Counted from the stretch's first letter, positions 1 to 8,886 are shown. The stretch: DNA of 64,000 nucleotides from Saprospiraceae bacterium UBA1994 (GCA_002335865.1 DDCY01000027.1:1-64000), one strand, 5' to 3'. Notes: generated by a model from the letters alone, not told the origin. Made by a program: numbers and translations.

Positions 1-1
1 T

Positions 2-1750
2 GTTCCAAGAATCGGATTTGTAAATAAAATGGATAGATCTGGGGCAGATTTCTTTAGTGTTGTAAAAGATGTTGAAGAAAAGCTAGGGTCTGTATCGATA
101 CCTCTGCAAGTGCCTATCGGTGCTGAAGAGACATTCAAAGGTGTAGTAGATCTGATTACTGGGAAGGCTATCGTTTGGAATGAAGACGATATGGGTATGA
201 CTTACGAGGAAATACCTGTGCCAGCAGATTTAGTTGATACTGTAGCAGAATGGAGAGAGAAACTTTTAGAAGCTGTAGCCGAGTACGATGAAACTCTAAT
301 GGAAAAGTACTTTGAAGATCCAGAAAGTATTACTGAACAGGAAATGATCAATGCAGTAAGGGGGGCAGTACTTGATAACAAGTTCGTACCTATGATGTGT
401 GGTTCTGCATTTAAAAATAAAGGAGTCCAAGCGGTACTAGATGCAGTTTGTGCATATTTACCTTCTCCTCTTGATGTAGATGCAGTAACAGGAACTCACC
501 CAGATACGGAAGAGCCGATAACAAGAAAACCATCAGTTGATGAGCCATTTTGTGCACTAGCGTTTAAGATAGCAACAGATCCATATGTAGGTAGATTAGC
601 TTTCTTCAGGGTATACTCCGGAGCACTAGATGCAGGATCTTACATACTAAACAATAGATCAGGTAACAAAGAAAGAATTTCGAGACTATACCAAATGCAC
701 TCTAATAAGCAAAATCCAATTCCAAGGGTAGAAGCAGGAGATATTGCGGCAGGTGTAGGATTTAAGGATTTGCGTACGGGTGATACTCTATCATCATTAG
801 ATGCACCTATCGTTTTAGAGAGTATGGTGTTCCCGGATCCAGTAATTGGTGTAGCAGTAGAGCCTAAGAGTCAGAAAGATCTTGACAAGTTAGGTATGGC
901 TTTATCCAAATTAGCTGAGGAAGATCCAACATTCAAAGTCAAATACGATGAAGACACGAACCAAACGGTAATTAGTGGTATGGGAGAGCTTCATCTTGAG
1001 ATCATTGTAGATAGGTTAAAGAGAGAATTTAACGTAGAGTGTAGCCAAGGTGCTCCTCAAGTTAATTATAAAGAAGCACTTACGAAAACTGTAGATCACA
1101 GAGAAAGACTTAAAAAGCAATCTGGTGGATCTGGACTTTTTGCGGATATGCAATTTGAGTTAGGACCTGCGGATGAAGAGTTCTTAGAGTCTGATGATTA
1201 TAAGAGTGGAAAAACTAGACTTCAGTTTATAAACAAAATTGTCGGAGGATCTATTCCTAAGGAGTTTTTTCCTTCAATCATCAAAGGTTTCAACGCCATG
1301 ATGGATAATGGAATACTTGCTGGATACGGTATTGACTCTATGAAAGTAAAGTTGTACGATGGATCTATTCACGCAGTGGATAGTAAACCTATCGCCTTTG
1401 AGCTTTGCGCTAAGGAAGGATTTAGAGCTGCCGCTAAGGGTGCTAAGCCAGTGCTTCTTGAGCCTATCATGAAATTAGAGATCGTAACACCAGAAGAGTA
1501 TACAGGATCTGTGATTGGTGATCTTAACAGACGTAGAGGGCTTCCAAAAGGACAGGAAACAAGAACAGGGGGAGCAATTCAGATATCAGCTGATGTACCA
1601 TTATCAGAGATGTTTGGTTATGTTACTCAATTAAGAACAATTACTTCAGGTAGAGCAAATAGTTCTATGGAATTCTCGCACTATTCTAGCGCACCTAAGA
1701 GTGTTGCAGAAGCTGTAATAGCAGAGGCTAAAGGAGAAGTAAAAGTTTAA
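2..1750 (+). CDS. fusA: Elongation factor G, C-terminal 582 residues (5' truncated by window edge)
   Basis: Ribosomal translocase GTPase that moves tRNA-mRNA after peptide transfer and helps ribosome recycling. The reading frame is already open at base 2 and begins with VPRIGFVNKMD, which carries the G4 GTP-specificity motif NKMD; G1 to G3 lie outside the window. Downstream are the rest of the G domain (including the G5-like CGSAFKNKGVQ), domain II, and domains III to V ending in a typical YSSAPKSVAEAV region. The Met at base 29 is internal, not the start. It is followed by a 77-bp gap with its own promoter and then rpsJ, the usual Bacteroidota order. Confidence 0.97.
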   Translation, partial: VPRIGFVNKMDRSGADFFSVVKDVEEKLGSVSIPLQVPIGAEETFKGVVDLITGKAIVWNEDDMGMTYEEIPVPADLVDTVAEWREKLLEAVAEYDETLMEKYFEDPESITEQEMINAVRGAVLDNKFVPMMCGSAFKNKGVQAVLDAVCAYLPSPLDVDAVTGTHPDTEEPITRKPSVDEPFCALAFKIATDPYVGRLAFFRVYSGALDAGSYILNNRSGNKERISRLYQMHSNKQNPIPRVEAGDIAAGVGFKDLRTGDTLSSLDAPIVLESMVFPDPVIGVAVEPKSQKDLDKLGMALSKLAEEDPTFKVKYDEDTNQTVISGMGELHLEIIVDRLKREFNVECSQGAPQVNYKEALTKTVDHRERLKKQSGGSGLFADMQFELGPADEEFLESDDYKSGKTRLQFINKIVGGSIPKEFFPSIIKGFNAMMDNGILAGYGIDSMKVKLYDGSIHAVDSKPIAFELCAKEGFRAAAKGAKPVLLEPIMKLEIVTPEEYTGSVIGDLNRRRGLPKGQETRTGGAIQISADVPLSEMFGYVTQLRTITSGRANSSMEFSHYSSAPKSVAEAVIAEAKGEVKV

Positions 1751-1759
1751 TTAGAATTA

Positions 1760-1791
1760 TTGCAATAAGTCATTAAAGAGTTGTATTTTTG
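1760..1791 (+). promoter_or_regulatory. Bacteroidota-type promoter upstream of rpsJ
   Basis: A TTG at 1760-1762 is separated by 21 bp from TATTTTTG at 1784-1791, matching the phylum's -33/-7 consensus (TTG and TAnnTTTG). The start codon of rpsJ is 39 bp further on. It would let the ribosomal operon be transcribed independently of fusA. Confidence 0.65.
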
Positions 1792-1830
1792 CGGCACTTT
1801 AAGATAAACAACTTGTAAATTAACAAGGTT

Positions 1831-2139
1831 ATGAATCAAAAAATCAGGATTAAACTGCGCTCGTACGACCATAATTTGGTGGATAAGAGTACAGAGAAGA
1901 TCGTAAAGACCGTTAGGAATAGCGGTGCTGTGGTTTCTGGGCCGATTCCTCTGCCAACGAAGAAAGAAAAGTTTACGGTACTGCGGTCGCCGCACGTAAA
2001 CAAGAAATCTCGAGAGCAATTCCAGTTACGCACACACAAGCGATTGATAGAGATATTCACTCCGACTCAGAAGACTGTAGATGCACTCTCGAAACTAGAA
2101 CTTCCTAGTGGCGTTGACATTCAGGTCAAATTGACGTAA
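1831..2139 (+). CDS. rpsJ: 30S ribosomal protein S10
   Basis: Small-subunit head protein, also NusE in transcription antitermination complexes. It has 102 residues, the usual length, with the family signature around SGPIPLPTKKEKFTVLRSPHVNKKSREQF and the closing segment VDIQVKL. First gene of the S10 operon and preceded by its own promoter. The 96-bp gap to rplC is longer than most gaps in this operon. Confidence 0.97.
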   Translation: MNQKIRIKLRSYDHNLVDKSTEKIVKTVRNSGAVVSGPIPLPTKKEKFTVLRSPHVNKKSREQFQLRTHKRLIEIFTPTQKTVDALSKLELPSGVDIQVKLT

Positions 2140-2218
2140 GTCGAGCAAAATCTCTATCATAATATTTTAATATAAATTATCGGATATCGCTCTTGCAGTG
2201 GATCTTAAATAATATTCT

Positions 2219-2236
2219 TTTAGATTAAAGTCTAAA
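2219..2236 (+). promoter_or_regulatory. Small hairpin abutting the rplC start codon
   Basis: TTTAGA (2219-2224) and TCTAAA (2231-2236) form a perfect 6-bp inverted repeat around a 6-nt loop. The last base is the A of the first possible rplC ATG. Such a hairpin could gate L3 translation, but it is short, AT-rich and may be chance. Confidence 0.25.
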
Positions 2237-2859
2237 TGATGAATGGACTAATAGGTAAAAAAATTGGTATGACCAGCGTCTATGATGGATCTGGAAAAAA
2301 TATACCTTGTACAGTAGTAGAAGCAAAGCCAAATGTAGTTACGCAGGTTAAAACTGCTGACACAGATGGTTATTACGCACTCCAATTGGGGTACGGATCG
2401 GCTAAAGAGAAAAATACCTCTAAAGCTATGCGTGGACACTACGCAAATGCAGATGTTTCGCCAAAAGCCAAACTCATGGAGTTTAGGGACTTTGACATTG
2501 CAAAAGAAGTGGGGCAAGAGATTGCTATCACGGATGTATTTGAGGAAGGTGATATCGTGAGAGCGGTTGGTACTTCCAAGGGTAAAGGTTTTCAAGGTGT
2601 TGTAAAACGTTACAACTTTAGGGGTGTAGGTGATGCAACTCACGGTCAGCATAACAGATTAAGAGCTCCAGGTTCTATAGGTCAATCTTCAACACCGTCT
2701 AGAGTATTTAAAGGTACTCGTATGGCAGGTAGAATGGGTGGCGATAGAGTTACTGTGCAGAATCTTGAGGTAGTGAAGGTTTTTGCTGATCAGAATATCT
2801 TGTTGATCAAGGGTGCTATCCCAGGTCACAAAGGATCTTATGTAATCATCGAAAAGTAA
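2236..2859 (+). CDS. rplC: 50S ribosomal protein L3
   Basis: Early-assembling large-subunit protein near the peptidyl-transferase centre. It has 207 residues and starts MMNGLIGKKIGMT; either of two adjacent ATGs (2236 or 2239) could be used. The family signature GKGFQGVVKRYNFRG and the loop HGQHNRLRAPGSIGQSS, which contains the glutamine methylated in many bacteria, are present. A 7-bp gap separates it from rplD. Confidence 0.97.
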   Translation: MMNGLIGKKIGMTSVYDGSGKNIPCTVVEAKPNVVTQVKTADTDGYYALQLGYGSAKEKNTSKAMRGHYANADVSPKAKLMEFRDFDIAKEVGQEIAITDVFEEGDIVRAVGTSKGKGFQGVVKRYNFRGVGDATHGQHNRLRAPGSIGQSSTPSRVFKGTRMAGRMGGDRVTVQNLEVVKVFADQNILLIKGAIPGHKGSYVIIEK

Positions 2860-2866
2860 GAGAGCC

Positions 2867-3493
2867 ATGAAATTAGATATACTTAACAAAAGCGGACAGA
2901 GTTCTGGACGTAGCGCAGACCTTCCAGATGATATATTTGGTATAGAGCCAAATGAGCACGCGGTCTATCTTGCTGTAAAGCAATATAACGCAGCTCAAAG
3001 ACAAGGTACTCACAAATCTAAAGAGAAGGGGGAAATAACAGCTTCTACTAGGAAGATTAAAAAACAAAAGGGTACTGGTACCGCCAGAGCTGGATCACTC
3101 AAAAGTGGTGTATTCAGAGGAGGAGGACGTATGTTTGGTCCAAAACCACGTGACTACAGTTTCAAGCTTAACAAAAAAGTGAAGGCCTTAGCTAAAGCAT
3201 CTGCGTTATCACACAAAGCTGCTAACGGAAGTATCAAGGTTGTTGAAAACTTTACATTCGACGCACCTAAGACTAAGGATTATGTTGCTTTCATGAGTGA
3301 TCTTGAAGTATCTAACAGAAAGTCAATATTAGTAACGGCAGACTATGATTCTGCATTACTAAGGTCAAGTGGTAATATTCCTAATGCTCATGTAGTAAAT
3401 GCAAAGGATCTAAATACATATGAGATACTTAATGCAAACACTCTACTACTAACGGAAGGAGCGATTGCAGTAATTAAAGAAACATTTGCTTAG
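2867..3493 (+). CDS. rplD: 50S ribosomal protein L4
   Basis: Large-subunit protein whose extended loop lines the peptide exit tunnel; in other bacteria it represses its own operon. It has 208 residues. The tunnel loop is visible as TRKIKKQKGTGTARAGSLKSGVFRGGGRMFGPKPRDY. Close spacing to rplC and rplW supports co-transcription. Confidence 0.97.
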   Translation: MKLDILNKSGQSSGRSADLPDDIFGIEPNEHAVYLAVKQYNAAQRQGTHKSKEKGEITASTRKIKKQKGTGTARAGSLKSGVFRGGGRMFGPKPRDYSFKLNKKVKALAKASALSHKAANGSIKVVENFTFDAPKTKDYVAFMSDLEVSNRKSILVTADYDSALLRSSGNIPNAHVVNAKDLNTYEILNANTLLLTEGAIAVIKETFA

Positions 3494-3513
3494 GCATTTA
3501 TAATAACTAAGTC

Positions 3514-3822
3514 ATGTATAAACAAATAATAGTAAAGCCGGTTATCTCTGAAAAGTCTGAAGGACTAACAGAAAAGTTAAACAAATATAGTTTCGTAGTA
3601 AATAAAACTGCAAATAAACTAGAGGTTGCTAAAGCTGTGGAAGAGATGTTTCCGGGTGTAAGTGTATCATCAGTTAATACTTCAGTGATGCCAAAAAAGA
3701 CTAAAGTAAAAAACACTAGATCAGGTGTTCAGAGAGGTGCAGTAAGTTCGTATAAGAAAGCAGTCGTGACTCTGGGTGAAGGTGAAGTGATTGATTTCTT
3801 CGGTGGTGAAGTAGAAGACTAA
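3514..3822 (+). CDS. rplW: 50S ribosomal protein L23
   Basis: Exit-tunnel rim protein that docks trigger factor and SRP. It has 102 residues beginning MYKQIIVKPVISEKSEGL, the typical N-terminal KPVISEK motif. The basic loop PKKTKVKNTRSGVQRG follows. Located between rplD and rplB as in nearly all bacteria. Confidence 0.96.
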   Translation: MYKQIIVKPVISEKSEGLTEKLNKYSFVVNKTANKLEVAKAVEEMFPGVSVSSVNTSVMPKKTKVKNTRSGVQRGAVSSYKKAVVTLGEGEVIDFFGGEVED

Positions 3823-3855
3823 ATTAAGCTAATAGCAAGCATAAATATATAAAAG

Positions 3856-4692
3856 ATGCCAGTTAAGAAGTATAATCCGATAACTCCAGGTTCTAGGTTT
3901 AAAGTAACAAATTCTTATACCGAACTTACGACTGATAAGCCTGAGAAAGGCTTAATATCAGGCAAAAAGAGGACAGGTGGTAGAAACCATGATGGGAAAA
4001 TGACTATGCGCCACATAGGTGGAGGGCACAAGAAGAAGTACAGGGTAATAGATTTTAAAAGGGATAAAGAAGGTATTCCAGGTAAGATTTCTACTATCGA
4101 ATATGATCCAAACAGAACTGCATATATTGCTCTAGTGGTATATGCAGATGGTGAAAAGAGATATATTATTGCTCCGGATAAGATTGAGGTAGGTGCACAG
4201 ATTATGTCTGGTGCAAAAGCTACTCCAGATATTGGTCACTCAATGTTTTTATCTGAAATTCCTTTAGGTGCTGCAATACATGCTATAGAGATGTCACCTG
4301 GTAAAGGAGCCGCTCTTGCAAGGTCTGCTGGTACTTATGGTGTACTAATGGGTAGAGAGGGAAAATATGCTGTAGTAAAGCTTCCTTCAGGAGAGACGAG
4401 AAGGGTTTTACTTACTTGTAAAGCAACTATCGGGACTACTTCTAATCCAGATCATTCTCTTACAGTACTTGGTAAAGCGGGTAGAAAGAGATGGTTAGGT
4501 AGAAGACCTAGAACAAGGGGAGTGGCGATGAATCCAGTGGATCACCCGATGGGTGGTGGTGAAGGTAGGTCTTCAGGAGGTCACCCAAGATCAAGAACGG
4601 GTATCATGGCAAAAGGACAGAAGACTAGAGATGTGAATAAAGCTTCTAGTAGGCTGATAATAACAAAGAGAAAATCTAAAAATAAAAGGTAA
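3856..4692 (+). CDS. rplB: 50S ribosomal protein L2
   Basis: Conserved large-subunit protein needed for subunit association and peptidyl-transferase activity. It has 278 residues starting MPVKKYNPITPGSR. The C-terminal signature GRRPRTRGVAMNPVDHPMGGGEGR contains the histidine long linked to the catalytic centre. The gap to rpsS is 8 bp. Confidence 0.98.
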   Translation: MPVKKYNPITPGSRFKVTNSYTELTTDKPEKGLISGKKRTGGRNHDGKMTMRHIGGGHKKKYRVIDFKRDKEGIPGKISTIEYDPNRTAYIALVVYADGEKRYIIAPDKIEVGAQIMSGAKATPDIGHSMFLSEIPLGAAIHAIEMSPGKGAALARSAGTYGVLMGREGKYAVVKLPSGETRRVLLTCKATIGTTSNPDHSLTVLGKAGRKRWLGRRPRTRGVAMNPVDHPMGGGEGRSSGGHPRSRTGIMAKGQKTRDVNKASSRLIITKRKSKNKR

Positions 4693-4700
4693 ATACTAAT

Positions 4701-4961
4701 ATGGCTAGATCACTAAAAAAGGGACCTTATGTATTTCATAAGCTTTGGGCTAAGGTTCAAAAGGCTAATGATTCAACTAAGAAGTCGGTAATAAAGACAT
4801 GGTCGAGATCTTCTATGATTATTCCTGCAATGGTAGGTTTGACAATAGCGGTTCATAATGGAAAAACATTTGTACCTGTATTCGTGACAGAGAATATGGT
4901 AGGTCATAAGTTAGGTGAATTTTCACCAACAAGATCTTACAAAGGTCACGGTAAGAAGTAA
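4701..4961 (+). CDS. rpsS: 30S ribosomal protein S19
   Basis: Small-subunit head protein contacting S13 and the A site. It has 86 residues starting MARSLKKGPYV, with the family signature around VGHKLGEFSPTRSYKGHGK at the C-terminus. Confidence 0.97.
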   Translation: MARSLKKGPYVFHKLWAKVQKANDSTKKSVIKTWSRSSMIIPAMVGLTIAVHNGKTFVPVFVTENMVGHKLGEFSPTRSYKGHGKK

Positions 4962-5001
4962 GAATTAATTGCGAAAGCTATAATAAAAAACAATCTTCGA
5001 A

Positions 5002-5367
5002 ATGGAAGCTGTAGCGAAACTAAAAAATGTACCAATGTCTGGTCGCAAGATGAGGCTTGTAGTTGACTTGATCAGGGGTAAAGCTCTAAATGAAGCGCTG
5101 AACATACTGAAGTTTACTAATAAAGAAGCATCAGAATGGTTAGAGAAACTGTTATTATCTGCAGCGGCTAACTGGGAAGTGAAATCTGGTAATAGTCCTG
5201 AAGACTTCGGTCTTTTCGTAAAGGAAATTTATGCAGATGAGGCAACTGTATTAAAAAGGTTCCGCCCTGCACCACATGGTAGAGCTCATAGAATCCGTAA
5301 GAGACAGTGTCACGTGACTTTAGTTGTTACAAATAAAGTAGCATTGGAGGAAAGTGTTGAAGCTTAA
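5002..5367 (+). CDS. rplV: 50S ribosomal protein L22
   Basis: Tunnel-wall protein whose beta hairpin meets L4. It has 121 residues. The characteristic VPMSGRKMRLVVDLIRGK N-terminal region and the hairpin segment KRFRPAPHGRAHRIRKR are both present. Confidence 0.97.
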   Translation: MEAVAKLKNVPMSGRKMRLVVDLIRGKALNEALNILKFTNKEASEWLEKLLLSAAANWEVKSGNSPEDFGLFVKEIYADEATVLKRFRPAPHGRAHRIRKRQCHVTLVVTNKVALEESVEA

Positions 5368-5403
5368 TAATTGAATAAGAAATATACTATATAAACAATA
5401 TAT

Positions 5404-6159
5404 ATGGGCCAAAAGACAAATCCGATAGGTAATAGATTAGGACTCATCAGGGGATGGGATTCTAACTGGTATGGAGGAAAAGACTTCGCATCTAAGGTAG
5501 TTGAAGACGAAAAGATACGTAAATACCTCAAAGCTAGGATCACTAAAGGTGGTATAGCGCGTATTGTAATAGAAAGAACTCTAAAGAGGATTACTGTTAC
5601 TATTCATACGAGCAGACCAGGTATCATTATTGGTAAAGGTGGGTCTGAAGTTGATAGAGTTAAAGAAGAGCTTAAAAAGATTACATCTAAGGATGTTCAG
5701 ATCAATATTATTGAGATCAGGAAGCCAGAGCTAGATGCTAACATTGTTGGTGAATCAGTCGCTAAGCAAATTGAGGCTAGAATCAACTACAGAAGAGCAA
5801 TCAAGATGGCCATTCAGGCAGCAATGAGGGCAGGTGCTGAAGGTATCAAGGTAAGAATCAGTGGGAGGTTGAATGGAGCTGAGATGGCCAGGAGTGAGGA
5901 GTTTAAAGATGGAAGAACTCCATTGCACACCTTTAGGGCTGATATTGACTATGCTTTACAAGAGGCTTTGACTGTTTACGGAAAGATTGGTATCAAGGTA
6001 TGGATCTGTAAAGGTGAAGTACTAGGAAAAAGAGATCTCAGTCCAAATGTAGGTGTTGATTCTGGTAAGGGTCGTGGAGGAAATAGAGGAGGTGATAGAA
6101 GAGGAGGTGGAAGAGGAGGAAGCCGTGGAGGTGGAAGAGGAGGAGACAAAAGAAGATAG
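5404..6159 (+). CDS. rpsC: 30S ribosomal protein S3 with a C-terminal RGG-rich tail
   Basis: Small-subunit protein at the mRNA entry tunnel, with helicase-like unwinding activity. It has 251 residues, longer than the about 210 to 235 usual in bacteria. The KH domain is marked by SRPGIIIGKGGSEVD and the C-terminal domain by RISGRLNGAEMARSE. After about residue 220 comes a low-complexity tail of RGG, GGR and GGDRR repeats (about 6067-6156), encoded by a purine-rich tract. The tail resembles RNA-binding RGG boxes; any function beyond rRNA or mRNA contact is inference. Confidence 0.97.
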   Translation: MGQKTNPIGNRLGLIRGWDSNWYGGKDFASKVVEDEKIRKYLKARITKGGIARIVIERTLKRITVTIHTSRPGIIIGKGGSEVDRVKEELKKITSKDVQINIIEIRKPELDANIVGESVAKQIEARINYRRAIKMAIQAAMRAGAEGIKVRISGRLNGAEMARSEEFKDGRTPLHTFRADIDYALQEALTVYGKIGIKVWICKGEVLGKRDLSPNVGVDSGKGRGGNRGGDRRGGGRGGSRGGGRGGDKRR

Positions 6160-6230
6160 AATAATAGTTTAATTGTACCTTTGCCAATTTTATTTTTGGC
6201 ACCCTATGCAAATAATAATAATAGAGGAAG

Positions 6231-6644
6231 ATGTTACAACCGAAAAGAACGAAATATAGAAAGGCGCAGAAAGGTCGAATTAAAGGTATAGCCCAAAGAG
6301 GTAGTACTATTTCATTTGGAACTTATGCTCTTAAAAGTATGGATTCTGCATACATTACTAACAGGCAAATTGAGTCTGCTAGAATTGCTATGACAAGATA
6401 TATGCAAAGGCAGGGTAAAGTTTGGATAAGAATCTTTCCAGACAAACCGATTACATCTAAACCTGCGGAGGTAAGAATGGGTAAGGGTAAAGGAGCTCTT
6501 GATCATTATGTGGCTGTTGTCAAACCAGGTAGAATTATGTTCGAGATGGACGGAGTATCTGAAGATATTGCAAGAGAGGCACTTAGACTAGCTGCGCAGA
6601 AGTTGCCAGTGATGACTAAGACCGTAGTGAGATACGATAGATAA
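6231..6644 (+). CDS. rplP: 50S ribosomal protein L16
   Basis: Large-subunit protein that helps position the A-site tRNA. It has 137 residues starting MLQPKRTKYRKAQKGR, with signature regions RIFPDKPITSKPAEVRMGKGKG and VRYDR at the end. A 71-bp AT-rich gap separates it from rpsC. Confidence 0.97.
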   Translation: MLQPKRTKYRKAQKGRIKGIAQRGSTISFGTYALKSMDSAYITNRQIESARIAMTRYMQRQGKVWIRIFPDKPITSKPAEVRMGKGKGALDHYVAVVKPGRIMFEMDGVSEDIAREALRLAAQKLPVMTKTVVRYDR

Positions 6645-6682
6645 TAATTTTTAGCTAATAGCAATTAAAAAAGTCATAATAA

Positions 6683-6940
6683 ATGGCAACTAAGAAATAC
6701 ATTGAACTTCAGGAACTTTCTAACGAGAATTTAGCTAATGAGCTAACACTAGCTGTGGCTGATTATAAGAAGCAAAAGCTTGATCATGCTATCAGAGGGT
6801 TAGAAAATCCTCTCGAGCTTAGAGGAGTGAGACGAGATATAGCAAGATTAAAATCTGAGTTACGTCGAAGGGAAATCTCGGAAATGACTCCAGAACAATT
6901 AGCTGGAAGAAGTAACATTAGAAGACGTAGAAAAAAATAA
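6683..6940 (+). CDS. rpmC: 50S ribosomal protein L29
   Basis: Small helical protein at the tunnel exit, near L23. It has 85 residues, longer than the usual 60 to 70. The core is ELSNENLANELTLAVADYKKQK followed by RGVRRDIARLKSELRRRE. The extra C-terminal residues (EMTPEQLAGRSNIRRRRKK) form a basic tail. It ends 5 bp before rpsQ. Confidence 0.94.
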   Translation: MATKKYIELQELSNENLANELTLAVADYKKQKLDHAIRGLENPLELRGVRRDIARLKSELRRREISEMTPEQLAGRSNIRRRRKK

Positions 6941-6945
6941 TAACT

Positions 6946-7218
6946 ATGACTGAGCAAACTGAAACTGGAAGAAAGTTACGTAAGCAAAGAGTAGGAGTAG
7001 TAACTTCTACGAAGATGGATAAGACCATCACAGTACTTATTGAGAGAAAGATTAAGCATCCGATCTATGGTAAGTTCATGAAGAAGTCTAAGAAATTCAC
7101 AGCTCATGATGAAAATAATGAGTGTAACGAGGGCGATACAGTGAAAATTATGGAAACTAGGCCTCTCAGTAAGAAAAAGAGATGGAGACTAGTTGAAATA
7201 CTTGAAAGAGCTAAATAA
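6946..7218 (+). CDS. rpsQ: 30S ribosomal protein S17
   Basis: OB-fold protein of the small-subunit body, a primary 16S rRNA binder. It has 90 residues, with the signature GVVTSTKMDKTITVLIERKIKHPIYGK and the conserved ETRPLSKKKRWRLVEI near the C-terminus. Confidence 0.96.
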   Translation: MTEQTETGRKLRKQRVGVVTSTKMDKTITVLIERKIKHPIYGKFMKKSKKFTAHDENNECNEGDTVKIMETRPLSKKKRWRLVEILERAK

Positions 7219-7260
7219 GTAACTCTTATCGTTTTGAGATAAGCTTTAAACTAATATAAG

Positions 7261-7626
7261 ATGATCCAACAGGAATCTAGATTAAAAATAGCAGATAATA
7301 GTGGAGCCAAAGAAGTACTTTGTATTAGAGTATTAGGAGGTTCTAAAAGAAGATACGCATCAGTGGGTGACGTAATCGTTGTAACCGTCAAAGATGTATC
7401 TCCAGGGGCGTTAAAGAAAGGTACAGTTTCAAAAGCTGTTATTGTAAGGACGAAGAAGGAGGTACGTAGAAGAGATGGTTCGTACATTAGATTTGATGAT
7501 AATGCGGCTGTACTTCTTAATGCTAACGACGAGCCAAGAGGGACAAGGATTTTTGGGCCTGTTGCAAGAGAGCTGAGAGAAATGGATTACATGAGAATTG
7601 TGTCATTAGCGCCTGAGGTACTTTAA
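7261..7626 (+). CDS. rplN: 50S ribosomal protein L14
   Basis: Large-subunit protein forming inter-subunit bridges and the docking site for the silencing factor RsfS. It has 121 residues starting MIQQESRLKIADNSGAKEV, with the conserved IRFDDNAAVLLN segment and the terminal MRIVSLAPEVL. Confidence 0.97.
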   Translation: MIQQESRLKIADNSGAKEVLCIRVLGGSKRRYASVGDVIVVTVKDVSPGALKKGTVSKAVIVRTKKEVRRRDGSYIRFDDNAAVLLNANDEPRGTRIFGPVARELREMDYMRIVSLAPEVL

Positions 7627-7641
7627 AACGAATAATATTTA

Positions 7642-7654
7642 GCCGCAAAGCGGC
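7642..7654 (+). promoter_or_regulatory. GC-rich mini-hairpin between rplN and rplX
   Basis: GCCGC (7642-7646), a three-base AAA loop and GCGGC (7650-7654) form a perfect 5-bp GC stem in an AT-rich spacer, followed by AAAAGG rather than a T-run. It is therefore not an intrinsic terminator. It could be an RNA processing or stability element; this is not established. Confidence 0.35.
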
Positions 7655-7675
7655 AAAAGGATAAATAATCTAATA

Positions 7676-7999
7676 ATGAAAAGATTTGCACCAAAACTGC
7701 ATGTAAAAAAGGGCGACAAAGTGATAGTAATCGCTGGAGCTTCTAAGGGATCTACAGGTGAGATTAAAGAGATCTTCATCAATAAGAACCGTGCTATTGT
7801 AGAAGGAGTAAACATGGTAAAAAAGCACACTAAGCCTGTAAACGATAACCCTGGTGGTATCATAGAGGTGGAATCTGCAATACATTTATCTAATCTAATG
7901 CTAGTAGATCCTAAAACTGGGAAGCCGACGAAAGTTGGAAGAAAAGAAGTGGATGGTAAAATGGTTAGATATTCTAAAAAATCTGGAGAAATAGTTTAG
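7676..7999 (+). CDS. rplX: 50S ribosomal protein L24
   Basis: Assembly-initiating large-subunit protein with a KOW motif. It has 107 residues; the KOW region is KKGDKVIVIAGASKGSTGEIK, followed by VEGVNMVKKHTKP. Its stop codon is separated by one base from rplE. Confidence 0.96.
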   Translation: MKRFAPKLHVKKGDKVIVIAGASKGSTGEIKEIFINKNRAIVEGVNMVKKHTKPVNDNPGGIIEVESAIHLSNLMLVDPKTGKPTKVGRKEVDGKMVRYSKKSGEIV

Positions 8000-8000
8000 T

Positions 8001-8561
8001 ATGAGTACAACGAGACTAAAAAAGAAATACAGAAGTGAAATTATACCAGCTCTCAATGAGCAGTTTGGCTATAAAAGTATCATGGAAGTTCCTAAGTTAC
8101 TTAAGATATGTCTAAATCAAGGTGTAGGTGGAGCTACTCAAGATAAAAAGTTAGTGGATAATGCAGTTACAGAAATGACGGCAATCACTGGACAGAAGGC
8201 TGTGTCTGTAAAGGCTAAGAAGTCAGTTTCTAACTTTAAGTTGAGGGAATTTATGCCGATCGGTGCTAAGGTTACACTTAGAAACGAAAGAATGTATGAA
8301 TTCCTCGACAGGTTAGTATCCATCGCTCTTCCGCGTGTCAGAGATTTCAGAGGGATTAATGATAAGAGTTTTGACGGTAGAGGTAATTACACTCTGGGTG
8401 TTACAGAACAAATTATCTTCCCTGAAATGGTACTAGATCAGATTAACAAGATAACGGGTATGGACATCACATTCGTTACTACTGCTAAAACTGATGCAGA
8501 AGGTTTGGCACTACTAAAGGCATTAGGAATGCCATTTAAGAATCAAATACAAGCAAACTAA
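8001..8561 (+). CDS. rplE: 50S ribosomal protein L5
   Basis: 5S rRNA-binding protein of the central protuberance. It has 186 residues with the typical LKICLNQGVGGATQDKKLVDNA region and RDFRGINDKSFDGRGNYTLGV. Tightly packed between rplX and rpsN. Confidence 0.97.
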   Translation: MSTTRLKKKYRSEIIPALNEQFGYKSIMEVPKLLKICLNQGVGGATQDKKLVDNAVTEMTAITGQKAVSVKAKKSVSNFKLREFMPIGAKVTLRNERMYEFLDRLVSIALPRVRDFRGINDKSFDGRGNYTLGVTEQIIFPEMVLDQINKITGMDITFVTTAKTDAEGLALLKALGMPFKNQIQAN

Positions 8562-8568
8562 TATAGTT

Positions 8569-8838
8569 ATGGCTAGAAAAGCACTTATTGCAAGAGAAGC
8601 AAAGAGAAGAAAAATGGTAGCAAAGTATGCTGACCTTAGATCTAAGCTCAAAGCGGAAGGTAATTGGGAGGCGTTAGATAAGCTTCCAAAGAACTCTTCT
8701 AAAGTAAGACTACATAATAGATGTCAGTTGACTGGAAGACCAAAGGGTTATATGAGAAAGTTTGGTATCAACAGAGTTACATTTAGAGAAATGGCACTTA
8801 ATGGTTTGATACCAGGTATAACTAAAGCTAGTTGGTAG
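8569..8838 (+). CDS. rpsN: 30S ribosomal protein S14 (zinc-independent form)
   Basis: Head protein of the small subunit. It has 89 residues, the long form without the CXXC-X12-CXXC zinc ribbon; only one Cys is present, in LHNRCQLTGRPKGYMRKFGINR. It ends ITKASW, as expected. It is the primary copy, located in the spc operon. Confidence 0.96.
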   Translation: MARKALIAREAKRRKMVAKYADLRSKLKAEGNWEALDKLPKNSSKVRLHNRCQLTGRPKGYMRKFGINRVTFREMALNGLIPGITKASW

Positions 8839-8886
8839 ATAGTATTATTTAAGAAATCGAATTTAGAAAACTTATTTTACAATAAG

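Noticed and set aside
2248..2652. Long antisense frames within ribosomal genes (also at 1747-2019, 7639-7885, 14675-14893)
   Set aside because: Composition and position show they are shadows of highly conserved coding sequences; no homology or start context.
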